Assembly (NCBI RefSeq): GCF_947501665.1
Contig: NZ_CANMWS010000003.1
Coordinates: 175,922 to 239,921 of the forward strand
Origin: an uncultured Shewanella sp.
Lineage (GTDB): Bacteria > Pseudomonadota > Gammaproteobacteria > Enterobacterales > Shewanellaceae
Direction: 5' to 3'
Length of the DNA: 64,000 nucleotides
Shown: positions 36,920 through 46,942 of the stretch, piece after piece
Layout: each line of letters begins with the position of its first letter
How positions within the stretch are numbered: position 1 is the first letter of the stretch
Position numbers and translations under genes: made by a program
The notes under the pieces: generated by a model
Databases searched by the model: none
Seen by the model: the letters and a program-made list of their open reading frames with translations, nothing else
What the model was told of the DNA's origin: nothing

Positions 36920-38110
36920 TTATTCTTCGTACTTTTGCGTAATAAGCAGCCCCATCGGCCATGAAATGTTGGTGTTATTCACTTTTTGAATAGGCTGGAA
37001 ATCATGTTTATCGCTTAAGTGATAATTATCTTCTAATAATGCCCCTTGAAATGCGCTCATCATGCAAAAAGGCTCCATGTATTCAGGATCTTCATTACTG
37101 TATTGCGTTTTTGCTGTTTCCCAATCAAGGTGGCAAAATTGTTCTGCTTGTTCTTGTATACGTTTGAATGAATAGTTTTCTTTTAGGTCAAAAAATTTGG
37201 CCTGTGAGTAAAAGCCTGTAAATAATCCAAATTCATTACTATATTGATTGCCTTGATAACTCTCACCAATCTTACGGTCAATAAAGGCTTTGGCTGTTTC
37301 TCGACATAGGTGATAATCGCCTCTTGAGGTGTCACTATAGCCGAATAAATGACATTCATCGGTATTTTTAAGCGCAGCTTGTACGACCTTTAAGCCTAAT
37401 GAGTAGCTTTGGCTATAAACAGGATAAGCTTTGCCGCCAATGGTGATATTGGCATTATTGAGATTAACATCTTGATAAGCGATTTGTGTTGAAGCATCAC
37501 CTAAGGTTAAGATCCCATCGAGTTCATCTTTAAACTGATGTTTGATGTAGTTATAGGCTGCCCAAGAGTAGACGCCTTCCTCTTTTCCAGAAATGGTTTT
37601 GACGTCGATACTCTCAGTTAACTGGACATTGTTGTCTTTGGTCCATTTGACGAGCCAATTATTGATGGTGGTATTTTTATCAGCTCGAGTGCTAAAGCTT
37701 AAGTCACGCATACCTGCAGTAGAATAAAATTGGATCCCTTGAATGCGTTTAGATGTGGCATTATTGTGATTTTTAGACGCAGCTTTAATTTTATCAAGTA
37801 AATCATCATTAAAGAGTTTTGTTAAATAAGCAGGGATTTGGCTGGCTTGAATATCAACAATGCCAGGGCTTTGGGTCATTAAACTAATGATTTCAATATT
37901 TTTTGCCAACTCGTTTTTTTCGCTGTTGTACTTATATAAATAAAGTGACGTTTTTGAGCTATCCGCATCAATAATAATATGGTTATGTAGGCTTTCTGCT
38001 TGTTCGTTTTTATCATCCTTGTGATCTTTTCCATGTATATCGTTTAATGCTCCATCACAACCAAGGAGTAAAAAGGGCAATAACAATAGACTATAAGCTT
38101 GTAAACGCAT
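36920..38110 (-). CDS. NTPDase-family lipoprotein with altered motifs, paralogue 4
   Basis: A 396-residue lipoprotein (lipobox LLGC, Cys18). It aligns with the cluster throughout. ACR1 is IDADSSKTSLYLYKY (Gly of DAGS replaced by Asp) and ACR4 is LGDASTQIAY (second Gly of GGAS replaced by Asp), both in the phosphate-binding loops. ACR2 FYSTAGMR, ACR3 SGKEEGVYSW and ACR5 ISWPMGL are normal. Two acidic substitutions facing the phosphate site argue for lost or changed activity, in parallel with paralogue 2 but by different substitutions. Confidence 0.84.
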   Translation of the reverse strand: MRLQAYSLLLLPFLLLGCDGALNDIHGKDHKDDKNEQAESLHNHIIIDADSSKTSLYLYKYNSEKNELAKNIEIISLMTQSPGIVDIQASQIPAYLTKLFNDDLLDKIKAASKNHNNATSKRIQGIQFYSTAGMRDLSFSTRADKNTTINNWLVKWTKDNNVQLTESIDVKTISGKEEGVYSWAAYNYIKHQFKDELDGILTLGDASTQIAYQDVNLNNANITIGGKAYPVYSQSYSLGLKVVQAALKNTDECHLFGYSDTSRGDYHLCRETAKAFIDRKIGESYQGNQYSNEFGLFTGFYSQAKFFDLKENYSFKRIQEQAEQFCHLDWETAKTQYSNEDPEYMEPFCMMSAFQGALLEDNYHLSDKHDFQPIQKVNNTNISWPMGLLITQKYEE

Positions 38111-38300
38111 TTTGTATTGAGTTCCATTAGAGTGGAGAAAATGAAGCGCGAGCCTAGCACAGATAATTGAGCGATAATGTTTAGGCTTGATAAGCTGGGA
38201 TAGTAGTAACGTTTTGACTAAAGGCTGCTAGATATTAGTCTATTTTAGTGTTGACAATGAGCAGGTTAAGTAATACCAATTTAATCAAATTGGTCTAAGA

Positions 38301-38329
38301 CATGCCCAAGTTTTGAAACCTTGGGCATG
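38301..38329 (-). terminator. Hairpin downstream of NTPDase paralogue 5
   Basis: Perfect 10-bp stem CATGCCCAAG / CTTGGGCATG with a 9-base loop, 14 bp past the paralogue 5 stop. The T tract is weak, so termination is likely but not certain. Confidence 0.6.
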
Positions 38330-38343
38330 CTTGCAAAAAGAGG

Positions 38344-39558
38344 TTATTGGTGCATGTTTTTTTGATTGCTACGGGCAACAAATTCACTTCTTTGTTGATA
38401 GTCTTGTGTGAGTAGCACACCCACAGGCCATGACACTTCTAACGTGCTTGATTCATTGATGGGAGTAAACTTTTGTTTGTCGGTCAGATGATAGCCTTCA
38501 TCGAGTATAGCGGTTTGGTAGGCTGCTGCCATACAATAGTTGGCTAAATAGGTCTTATTGACGTCTTGATATTTGGCTTGTGCGCTGTTCCAGTCAAGAT
38601 CACAAAACTGTGAGGCTTTAGAGGCTAATTGATCTATGGAATATTGGTTTTCTATATCAAAAAATTGTGCTGTGTAGTAAAAGTTAGAGAGGAGGCCATA
38701 ACGGTGAATGTTGCTGGCGTGACCTAAGGCTAATTGTGGTTCATTCTCTATTAATTTAACGGCCTGACGGTGACACATGGCAAAATTGCCTTTGGCTGTG
38801 TCATTACTGCCGCTAAGTTGGCAGGCATCGAATTGTGACAGCTGTTTTGCAATGAGGTTTTGACCCAGCATATGGCTTTCACTACTCAGGGCATAACTTT
38901 TTCCTCCAACACTGATGGTGATATTATTATGTTGCTGATCAAGGAATGTGATCTGCATAGACGCGCCACCGAGCTCTAATATGCCACTGGTTTGGCGAGT
39001 AAAATTATCTTCTATATAGTTAAAGGCTGCCCAAGCGTAAGCGCCTTCTTCTGCGCCAGAAATAGTGCGGACATCTAAGTTTTTATCATTAAATTCAATA
39101 TGGTTATCTGTTAACCACTGGGCTATCCAAGTGCTCACTGCTTGGTTTTTACTCTTGCGTTCGGTTTCTGAAATCAAGCGCATACCGGCTGTGGAGTAGA
39201 CTTGAATTTGCTCGAGTAAACGTTTGGCTGCATCATCTTGCTCGGCATCAGATAAGTGTTGCAATTGTGAGGCGAGTTTGGGAGTGAAAAGCTGGCTTAA
39301 ATAATCATCGATTTGAGTTAAAGGAATGCTAGCCAGTCCTGGAGTTTGCTTATTCTCGACTAAGGTTTCAATATGTTGAGGGGCTTGCTTACCTTGGGTA
39401 TCATACTGATAGAAGTAGAGCTTAGTTTTGCTGCTGCCAGCATCTAACACTATTCTATGATGGCTTATTAGCTCATCGGTTTTCGGTGTCGGATAAAAAC
39501 TGCAAGCTTGTAAAGTCAAAAGACTACCGATGAGTAAGGAGAATGTTGTCTTAGTCAT
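38344..39558 (-). CDS. NTPDase (GDA1/CD39 apyrase) lipoprotein, paralogue 5
   Basis: A 404-residue lipoprotein (lipobox LQAC, Cys19). ACR1 VLDAGSSKTKLYFYQY, ACR2 VYSTAGMR, ACR3 SGAEEGAYAW, ACR4 ELGGASMQITF and ACR5 VSWPVGV are intact. It is predicted to hydrolyse extracellular or periplasmic nucleotides. First gene in transcription order of the five. Each paralogue has its own upstream gap of 160-480 bp, so they look separately promoted rather than one operon. Confidence 0.88.
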   Translation of the reverse strand: MTKTTFSLLIGSLLTLQACSFYPTPKTDELISHHRIVLDAGSSKTKLYFYQYDTQGKQAPQHIETLVENKQTPGLASIPLTQIDDYLSQLFTPKLASQLQHLSDAEQDDAAKRLLEQIQVYSTAGMRLISETERKSKNQAVSTWIAQWLTDNHIEFNDKNLDVRTISGAEEGAYAWAAFNYIEDNFTRQTSGILELGGASMQITFLDQQHNNITISVGGKSYALSSESHMLGQNLIAKQLSQFDACQLSGSNDTAKGNFAMCHRQAVKLIENEPQLALGHASNIHRYGLLSNFYYTAQFFDIENQYSIDQLASKASQFCDLDWNSAQAKYQDVNKTYLANYCMAAAYQTAILDEGYHLTDKQKFTPINESSTLEVSWPVGVLLTQDYQQRSEFVARSNQKNMHQ

Positions 39559-39818
39559 GAAAAACAGAATCTTTGATAATGAAAATAAACGCGCACCCTA
39601 GCATAGGGTGTTGATTGAGCAAACACTGGGCATAAAATATTGAATTAATGCATCTTTTTAGTATACTTTATGTGAATGAACGGGTTTACATGTTTTTTGA
39701 TGTTGATTTTTTGTTGGCAAAGTTTGATTAAGTTGTTGGTTATCTGGGTTGGTTTTTATGGCGGCTTTAGGCCGTTGACAACTGACAAACGCTGAATGCC
39801 AGTTGCCGTTTGAAAACG

Positions 39819-41204
39819 TTAATCTGCTTCTTTGAGACTTTGAGTCAACTCGACAATGGCTTTTTTACCATCGCCAAATAACATCAAGGTATTATCCATT
39901 GCAAATAGAGGGTTAGGTAATCCGGCAAAGCCGGGACTGAGTGAACGTTTTACTACCACGACACTTCTGGCTTTATCGACATTGAGAATAGGCATACCGT
40001 AAATTGGGCTGCCTTTATCTTCACGAGCCATGGGGTTAGTGACATCATTGGCACCAATGACAATCGCGACATCTGTTTGCTCAAATTGTGGGTTAACCTC
40101 ATCCATTTCAATAAGTTGCTCATAAGGTACTTCAGCTTCTGCTAGCAGCACATTCATGTGCCCAGGCATTCGTCCTGCCACGGGGTGAATAGCATAAAGG
40201 ACTTGTGTGCCTCTTTCTTCCAGTACATTCGCTAAATCACGTACTGCATGTTGTGCTTGTGCCATGGCAAGTCCGTATCCTGGAACGACAATCACTCGTT
40301 CAGCAGTTTCAAGCATCATGGCAATTTCTTCAGGTGAAGTGGATTTGACTTTTCCTGCGTAAATTTCATCAGCATCTATGGTTTCTCCACCTTCTGCCAT
40401 GACGCCAAAAAGTACATTAAATAAAGAACGATTCATGGCTTTGCACATGATTTGCGTCAAAATAATCCCTGATGCGCCAACCAAAGCACCCGATACGATA
40501 AGTACCGTATTACCGGTAATAAAGCCTGTGGTGGCAGCCGCGATACCAGAATAAGAATTGAGTAAGGCTATCACCACGGGCATGTCTGCGCCACCTATGG
40601 GTAAGACTAATAAAAGTCCAAGTACTAAGGTCACAGCCACCAGTAAGAAAACCAAAATGTTGTCGTTGGGATTATTGACAATCATGATGGCTAACCCAAT
40701 TGCAGCAATGAGTAATATGCCGTTGAGTAACTTATTGGCTGGAATGGCGATGGGACTTCCTGATATAAGTTCTTGCAATTTGGCAAACGCCACAAAGGAT
40801 CCTGATAAGGTCACACTACCAATAATAATGGTGGCAGCGATAGAAATGAGGGCGATGGTATGGGTCGCTGACTCTGGATCTAAAAAGTTGGCAAGGGCAA
40901 TAAATAAGGATGCGCCGCCACCAAATCCATTGAGTATGGCGACTAATTGAGGCATGGCCGTAACTTGAATTTTGGTAGCTAATGTGGCGCCAATCGCGCC
41001 GCCGATAATCACCCCAGCAATGATCCATTGATAATTAAGAATGCTTTGATCAAATAAGGTCACAATAACAGCGATAAACATCCCTAACGCAGAGAGCTGA
41101 TTGCCCCTTACGGCGGTGCGAGGTTTGGTGAGGCCTTTAATGCCTAAAATAAATAATACCGCCGCGACTAAATACGCGAGGTAAATGATGTTAGTACTCA
41201 TCAT
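39819..41204 (-). CDS. pntB: NAD(P) transhydrogenase beta subunit
   Basis: A 461-residue inner membrane subunit. The N-terminal two-thirds has about nine hydrophobic segments forming the proton channel (LVAILNGFGGGASLFIALANF, IALLNSYSGIAAATTGF). The C-terminal domain III binds NADP(H): IVVPGYGLAMAQAQHAVRDL, then AIHPVAGRMPGHMNVLLAEA in adjacent pieces, and IVIGANDVTNP. With the alpha subunits it couples NADH to NADP+ hydride transfer to proton entry. Last gene of the pnt operon, 14 bp after pntAb. Confidence 0.96.
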   Translation of the reverse strand: MMSTNIIYLAYLVAAVLFILGIKGLTKPRTAVRGNQLSALGMFIAVIVTLFDQSILNYQWIIAGVIIGGAIGATLATKIQVTAMPQLVAILNGFGGGASLFIALANFLDPESATHTIALISIAATIIIGSVTLSGSFVAFAKLQELISGSPIAIPANKLLNGILLIAAIGLAIMIVNNPNDNILVFLLVAVTLVLGLLLVLPIGGADMPVVIALLNSYSGIAAATTGFITGNTVLIVSGALVGASGIILTQIMCKAMNRSLFNVLFGVMAEGGETIDADEIYAGKVKSTSPEEIAMMLETAERVIVVPGYGLAMAQAQHAVRDLANVLEERGTQVLYAIHPVAGRMPGHMNVLLAEAEVPYEQLIEMDEVNPQFEQTDVAIVIGANDVTNPMAREDKGSPIYGMPILNVDKARSVVVVKRSLSPGFAGLPNPLFAMDNTLMLFGDGKKAIVELTQSLKEAD

Positions 41205-41218
41205 AATGAAAGCGTTCC

Positions 41219-41494
41219 TTATTTACGTTTAAACATGGCAAGCATGCGATTGGTGACCATGTAACCGCCGATAACATTAATCGTGGCAAGCACAACTGCA
41301 ATAAAACCTAAAATATTGACCCAAATACCCGCACCAGAGCCTGCGGAGAGTAAGGCGCCGACTAAGGTGATCCCTGAAATGGCATTAGAGCCTGACATTA
41401 ATGGAGTATGTAAGGTGGGAGGCACTTTAGTGATCAGCTCAACGCCGAGAAAAATGGCAACAACGAATAACGTGAGTAACAGTAATATATCCAT
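41219..41494 (-). CDS. pntAb: Transhydrogenase alpha subunit 2 (membrane part)
   Basis: A 91-residue membrane protein, equivalent to the C-terminal membrane region of E. coli PntA. It has three hydrophobic segments and the motif TLHTPLMSGSNAISGI. Separate alpha-1 and alpha-2 subunits are known from Rhodospirillum rubrum. Its ATG overlaps the pntAa stop by one base (TAATG), indicating coupled translation. Confidence 0.94.
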   Translation of the reverse strand: MDILLLLTLFVVAIFLGVELITKVPPTLHTPLMSGSNAISGITLVGALLSAGSGAGIWVNILGFIAVVLATINVIGGYMVTNRMLAMFKRK

Positions 41495-42711
41495 TAGTGT
41501 GTCTCCTTATCGAGTGTGGCGTTGTTATCAAGGGGATTGAGTTCGTCAGTATTGAGTGTGGAACGTGGCGGCAGTTTAAGCACATCACGTAGCCTTGGGC
41601 TAATGATGTCACCTTGATGAGCAACGAGTGTATCTCGAATGATTTCATCTTCTAGATTGAGTGTCAGTTCGCCATCTTTATCGAAAATCAAGTTTAATAA
41701 ATGCTCCATGTTAGTGCCGAACATTTGGCTAGCATGGGTGGCTGCTGTACTGGCGATATTACTGGGACCAATAATGGTGACGCCCTTGTGAAGTACTTCT
41801 TTATTGAGCTCTGTCAGTTCACAATTACCACCGGTTTCTGCGGCTAAATCGACGATAATACTGCCATTTTTCATATTATCGACCATGTCTTTGGTGATTA
41901 AAATAGGGGCGGTGCGCCCTGGAATTGCAGCGGTGGTAATAATGATATCTTGCTGGGCTAAGACATTGCTCATGGCTTGTTGCTGCCGTTTTAAAAAGTC
42001 ATCACTTTGCTCCGTTGCATAACCCCCTTTGGTTTCGGTGTTGACGGTTTCTAAATCCAGCTCCACAGGTTTAGCGCCCACGGAAATAATTTGCTCGCGA
42101 GCAGCAGGACGAATATCGTAAGCTTCTACTACAGCGCCTAAACGTTTCGCGGTAGCACAGGCTTGTAATCCTGCGACACCGACGCCCATAATAAGAGCGC
42201 GGCTGGGTTTTAATGTGCCAGCCGCGGTCATCATCATTGGAAATAAACGGGGGGCTTTATAAGCGGCGAGTAATACGGCCTTATAACCTGCGATGGTCGC
42301 CATGGATGACAACACATCCATACTTTGTGCTCGAGTAATTCGAGGAACCATTTCCAGTGCAATGCCGCTGACACCAATATTGGTGAGGGTTTGTGCGTGT
42401 TCTGGGTGGGCAAGGGGGTCCATCATGCCAATAAGCAGTTGCTCTTTTTTTAAGTGGCTTGTTAATTCATCCAATGCGGCGTCTTTGGCGTTCACCACAA
42501 TAATGATATTGGCTTGTTTAAGAATTGTGGTTCTGTCGTGTATGCTAGCGCCAGCAGCTTGATAATCTTCATCGATAAATCCTGCGTGTTCCCCCGCGTG
42601 TGATTCAACCATTATCGAGAGATTTTTCTTAATCAGACGTGTCACGTTTGCAGGGATGAGTGCGACGCGCTTTTCGTCAAAATGATGTTCTTTTAATAGG
42701 CCTATTTTCAA
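41494..42711 (-). CDS. pntAa: Transhydrogenase alpha subunit 1 (NAD-binding part)
   Basis: A 405-residue soluble domain I. Features are KIGLLKEHHFDEKRVALIP at the N-terminus, the conserved RITRAQSMDVLSSMATIAGY, the NAD Rossmann segment ALIMGVGVAGLQACATAKRL, and TAAIPGRTAPILI. It corresponds to the N-terminal part of E. coli PntA and alanine dehydrogenase. The best start is TTG at 42711 with AGGTGATC upstream. An ATG at 42774 would add 21 residues (a hydrophobic run) unlike the family. Confidence 0.9.
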   Translation of the reverse strand: MKIGLLKEHHFDEKRVALIPANVTRLIKKNLSIMVESHAGEHAGFIDEDYQAAGASIHDRTTILKQANIIIVVNAKDAALDELTSHLKKEQLLIGMMDPLAHPEHAQTLTNIGVSGIALEMVPRITRAQSMDVLSSMATIAGYKAVLLAAYKAPRLFPMMMTAAGTLKPSRALIMGVGVAGLQACATAKRLGAVVEAYDIRPAAREQIISVGAKPVELDLETVNTETKGGYATEQSDDFLKRQQQAMSNVLAQQDIIITTAAIPGRTAPILITKDMVDNMKNGSIIVDLAAETGGNCELTELNKEVLHKGVTIIGPSNIASTAATHASQMFGTNMEHLLNLIFDKDGELTLNLEDEIIRDTLVAHQGDIISPRLRDVLKLPPRSTLNTDELNPLDNNATLDKETH

Positions 42712-43268
42712 AAGGATCACCTGTGCGTGAAAGTAAGTGTAAAAAATTAAGGAATATAAAATTATTCCCAACATGTTATTTTTATTCTTTTTCAGCGGCT
42801 TGGCACTGAGTCGATGGGTGATGGCCTATATTAGAGAGTGGATCTTAAATGGCCGCTATTCGACTGAGTGTTGTGAATAGAAATTAACCTTATCGTTATT
42901 AATTCAATGTGATAAACCTTCCTTGTTACTTGTCCAGCGCTAGGCAATGCGTTATTCCTAATCACTAGAGATGGGGACTGTTCGCCATAGTGACATTGAG
43001 CTTTTATGTCTGTGTCGATTGAGTCGCATTGTATAAAGACACACAAGGCTGGCTTTTTATTACGCCGATAGCCCTGTCAATAAAAACAACAGACTTAATG
43101 CTTATCATCTTGCTTTGACGAGGTGCTTTTTTAATCGTTGTTATGTTGTAGCTTAATTTTTGCGCTTTGTATATTCCAAAATGGAATTAAAAATCAACTT
43201 TTATTCTTTTTTACTTTTGAGCGCAGCGGCTAAGCTATTCGACATTAAACTGATCTAGGGCCGTTTTC
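42712..43268. promoter_or_regulatory. Divergent promoter region between pntAa and cysJ
   Basis: About 560 bp without a gene. For cysJ, a sigma70-like pair TTGACG (43115-43120) and TGTTAT (43139-43144, 18-bp spacer) is plausible. CysB normally activates cysJIH, but its site is too degenerate for me to place. Nothing else recognised. Confidence 0.35.
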
Positions 43269-45077
43269 ATGTTGTTAAAAGAGCTTTCATCACTGACTTC
43301 TCCGTTGTCGGAAGCACAAACCGAGAAATTAAAGCAACTCACGTCTGAGTTGAATGCCGTACAACTTGCGTGGGTGAGTGGATATTTATCTGCCACGGCA
43401 GAGCAAGGAGCACAAGGACAAGCAGGAGTTGCACTCAGCGCTGAAAGTAAACCCGCTCAAACTGTTACAGTATTGTATGGTAGCCAAACCGGTAATGGTC
43501 GCGGCATTGCTGCAGAGCTGGCGGCTAAAGCTCAAGCACTAGGTTACGGGGTTAATCTCGTCTCTATGGGTGATTACAAAGTTCGTCAATTAAAGCAAGA
43601 AACCTTATTATTGGCTGTGGTGAGTACCCATGGTGAAGGCGAAGCACCAGATGATGCCATTGAACTGCATAAATTTTTGTCATCAAAACGTGCGCCTAAA
43701 TTGGATAACTTGCATTTTTCTGTCTTGGCGCTTGGTGACTCTAGTTATGAATTTTTTTGCCAAACCGGTAAAGATTTTGATGAAAAATTTACCGCGTTAG
43801 GTGCGACAGCATTATTGCCTATGGTGGAATGTGATGTGGACTATGAAGCGGCCGCTGAACAATGGCAAAATGAGGTACTAGAAGCGGCTAAACCCTTTAT
43901 TCAGAATGAGGCGTCAGCCAGCGTTGTCTCTATTGCAGGCAACTCTGCACTGAGTGCAGTACAAAGCGGTTTTACGAAACAAAAACCTTATACTGCTGAA
44001 GTACTGGTGAGTCAAAAGCTCACGGGGCGCGATTCTGACAGGGATGTACGTCATGTTGAGATTGAGCTTGGCGAGTCTGGTATTCATTATCAAGCGGGTG
44101 ACGCATTAGGGGTTTGGTTTACCAATAATGAAGCTTTAGTCGATAACATCCTTACACAACTGAATTTATCCGCTGATGAAAGCATAACCTTAGGTGATAA
44201 AGCGGTCACTTTAAAGCAAGCGTTAACGGATAATAAAGAACTGACTCAGTTGAATCCAAATACCGTAAAGGCGTGGGCGGCGTTGAGCCAGAATGCGAGC
44301 TTATTGACCTTATGTGAAGATAAAGCCCAATTACGTCAATATGTGATTAATCATCAAGTCATTGATTTAATTAGTCAGTATCCTGCCACAGTGACTGCTG
44401 TTGAATTTGTTGATTTGTTGCGTGGTATTACTCCGCGACTTTATTCCATAGCGTCGAGTCAAAGTGAAGTTGAAAGCGAAGTGCACTTAACGGTCGCGCT
44501 GGTGGAAGAGGAGCATGATGGTCAAGCACGCTTTGGTGGGGCGTCACAATTTTTAGCATCTGCTAACGAAGGCACACAAGTGAAGGTCTATGTTGAGCCT
44601 AATAACCATTTCCGTCTACCAGATAATCCTGATACACCCGTTATTATGATTGGTCCAGGCACCGGCGTGGCTCCCTTTAGAGCGTTTATGCAAGAACGTA
44701 CCGCTCAAGGCGTGTCAAGTGACAGCTGGTTATTCTTTGGTAACCCTCATTTTGAGCAAGACTTTTTATACCAAGTAGAATGGCAGCAATACCTTAATGC
44801 GGGAGAATTAACGCGATTAGATTTAGCCTTTTCTCGGGATCAGGCGCATAAGGTGTATGTGCAACATAAAATTATTGAGCAAGGCGAAGATTTATGGCAA
44901 TGGCTCAATCAAGGAGCGCATCTGTATATTTGTGGTGATGCAGAGCGAATGGCTAAGGATGTACATCAAGCACTCATTGATGTGGCGATGACTCATGGTG
45001 AACTGAGTCTTGAACAAGCAACGGCTTATTTTGAGACCTTGCGCACTGACAAACGTTATCAAAAAGATGTTTACTAA
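43269..45077 (+). CDS. cysJ: Sulfite reductase flavoprotein alpha subunit
   Basis: A 602-residue diflavin reductase passing electrons from NADPH to CysI. The order is an N-terminal FMN flavodoxin domain (VLYGSQTGNGRGIAAELA near 68-85; STHGEGEAPDD), a connecting FAD domain (RLYSIASSQSE) and a NADPH domain (MIGPGTGVAPFRAFMQER; YICGDAERMAKDV) ending KRYQKDVY. Length and domain order match E. coli CysJ. It heads cysJIH in assimilatory sulfate reduction. Confidence 0.97.
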   Translation: MLLKELSSLTSPLSEAQTEKLKQLTSELNAVQLAWVSGYLSATAEQGAQGQAGVALSAESKPAQTVTVLYGSQTGNGRGIAAELAAKAQALGYGVNLVSMGDYKVRQLKQETLLLAVVSTHGEGEAPDDAIELHKFLSSKRAPKLDNLHFSVLALGDSSYEFFCQTGKDFDEKFTALGATALLPMVECDVDYEAAAEQWQNEVLEAAKPFIQNEASASVVSIAGNSALSAVQSGFTKQKPYTAEVLVSQKLTGRDSDRDVRHVEIELGESGIHYQAGDALGVWFTNNEALVDNILTQLNLSADESITLGDKAVTLKQALTDNKELTQLNPNTVKAWAALSQNASLLTLCEDKAQLRQYVINHQVIDLISQYPATVTAVEFVDLLRGITPRLYSIASSQSEVESEVHLTVALVEEEHDGQARFGGASQFLASANEGTQVKVYVEPNNHFRLPDNPDTPVIMIGPGTGVAPFRAFMQERTAQGVSSDSWLFFGNPHFEQDFLYQVEWQQYLNAGELTRLDLAFSRDQAHKVYVQHKIIEQGEDLWQWLNQGAHLYICGDAERMAKDVHQALIDVAMTHGELSLEQATAYFETLRTDKRYQKDVY

Positions 45078-45223
45078 CCCGCTTTTAAAATGATGAGTGA
45101 AACCTAAATTCATCAGAGTCAGAATGCACATTAAGTACAGACTGTTGAGCAGCAGTTTACGCATAAAAAGATGGCTGTGACATTGAGCACAGCCCGCATA
45201 AATCCAAGAGTGAGGCGATAGCC

Positions 45224-46942
45224 ATGAGTGATAAAAAGAGCGATCAAAAAAACCAACAAAAATTGGCGGTTAATGAGTATTTAAAAACGGACAGTAATTA
45301 CTTACGTGGCACCATTAAACAAGGATTAGGCACGGCAGTCACGGGCTCTTTTAGTGGTGGCGATCAACAGCTCATTAAATTTCATGGCTTTTATCAGCAA
45401 GATGACCGTGATTTACGTAATGAACGTAAAGAGCAGAAACTGGAACCATTATATAGCTTTATGTTACGCGCTCGTGTACCCGGTGGTGTGTGTACCACAC
45501 GTCAGTGGTTAGGTGTCGATAAAATTGCATCAGAGCTGACAAGCTCAAACAGTATTCGTTTAACCACTCGGCAAACTTTTCAATACCACGGTATTCCAAA
45601 GCGTAATTTAAAAACCATTATTCGTGATTTAGATCGTGAAGCCCTTGATTCTATTGCAGCCTGTGGGGATGTGAACCGTAACGTGATGTGTAACCCCAAT
45701 CCGGTTGAGTCTAAATTACATGCTCAAGCGTATGAATGGGCTAAAAAGCTGTCGGATAATATGTTGCCTCACACTAAAGCTTACGCTGAAATTTGGCTCG
45801 ATGATGAAAAGCTGGTGAGTACAAAAGACGATGCTGAGCCTGTATACGGTGAAACTTATCTGCCGCGTAAATTTAAAATGGCCGTGGCCGTCCCCCCAGA
45901 TAATGACGTGGATGTGTATACCAATGATTTAGGTTTTGTGGCGGTAGCAGAAGAAGGTGAACTCATCGGCTTTAATTTAGTGGCGGGTGGCGGCATGGGC
46001 TCAACCCATGGTGAGGTGGAAACCTTTCCACGTTTGGCTGATGACTTTGGTTTTATTAAGCTTGAAGATACCTTAAAGTTTGCTGAAGCGGTAATGACAG
46101 TGCAACGTGACTGGGGTAACCGCGTAAACCGTAAACGTGCTCGTTTAAAGTACACCATAGTTGATCACGGCTATGAGGCGTTTAAGGCGGAACTTGAAAA
46201 ACGCGTTGGTGTGGCATTTGAACCTAAGCGTGATGTGGTGATTGGCGATCGTGGTGACCGTTATGGTTGGATAAAAGGCGTGGATAATGACTGGCATTTA
46301 ACCTTGTTCATCGAAGGTGGCCGCATTAAAGATCTGCCTGGTGAGCCATTGCAAACGGGCATGCGAGAAATTGCTAAAGTCCATAAAGGCGACTTTAGAA
46401 TGACGTCTAATCAAAATGTCATTATTGCCGGCGTGCATGAAGATGACAAAGCACAAATTGAAGCGCTTGCTCGTCAACATGGCTTAATGGGGAGATTGAT
46501 CAGCGAGACCCGTGGGCATTCTATTGCCTGTGTGGCCTTGCCGACCTGCGCATTAGCCATGGCAGAAGCTGAGCGTTATTTCCCTGATTTTTTGAGCAAA
46601 GTTGAAAGCTTACAGGACAAACATGGCTTTTTAGATCAAGCCATTGTTATTCGCATGACAGGTTGCCCTAATGGCTGTGCGCGTCCCTTTGCCGCTGAAA
46701 TTGGCTTAGTGGGCAAAGCGCCAGGGCGTTATAACTTATATTTAGGGGCCAGTTTTGAGGGGACCCGATTGAACAAATTACACAAAGAAAATATCCAAGA
46801 AGTTGAAATTATGGCGGAATTGGATAACTTGTTTGGCCGATATGCTGCCGAAAAAGACGCTGGCGAAACCTTTGGTAATTTCACGGTTCGAGTCGGGGTG
46901 GTTAAAGCCGTTCATGATGCTGCAAAGGAATTCCATGGCTGA
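45224..46942 (+). CDS. cysI: Sulfite reductase hemoprotein beta subunit
   Basis: A 572-residue siroheme and 4Fe-4S enzyme reducing sulfite to sulfide. Cluster cysteines lie in [20 protein letters not shown] and [20 protein letters not shown] (the CxxxC pair near the C-terminus). Substrate and siroheme Arg/Lys residues are in [12 protein letters not shown] and [10 protein letters not shown]. It starts 146 bp after cysJ; that gap holds a small hairpin (GGCTGTG / CACAGCC, 45173-45194). Confidence 0.97.
   Translation: MSDKKSDQKNQQKLAVNEYLKTDSNYLRGTIKQGLGTAVTGSFSGGDQQLIKFHGFYQQDDRDLRNERKEQKLEPLYSFMLRARVPGGVCTTRQWLGVDKIASELTSSNSIRLTTRQTFQYHGIPKRNLKTIIRDLDREALDSIAACGDVNRNVMCNPNPVESKLHAQAYEWAKKLSDNMLPHTKAYAEIWLDDEKLVSTKDDAEPVYGETYLPRKFKMAVAVPPDNDVDVYTNDLGFVAVAEEGELIGFNLVAGGGMGSTHGEVETFPRLADDFGFIKLEDTLKFAEAVMTVQRDWGNRVNRKRARLKYTIVDHGYEAFKAELEKRVGVAFEPKRDVVIGDRGDRYGWIKGVDNDWHLTLFIEGGRIKDLPGEPLQTGMREIAKVHKGDFRMTSNQNVIIAGVHEDDKAQIEALARQHGLMGRLISETRGHSIACVALPTCALAMAEAERYFPDFLSKVESLQDKHGFLDQAIVIRMTGCPNGCARPFAAEIGLVGKAPGRYNLYLGASFEGTRLNKLHKENIQEVEIMAELDNLFGRYAAEKDAGETFGNFTVRVGVVKAVHDAAKEFHG

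Noticed and set aside
42712..42774. N-terminal extension of pntAa to ATG 42774
   Set aside because: It adds a hydrophobic segment foreign to the soluble domain; a TTG start at 42711 with AGGTGA upstream fits the family.
46803..46934. N-terminal extension of cysH
   Set aside because: It lies wholly inside cysI in another frame; the ATG at 46935 is the natural coupled start.
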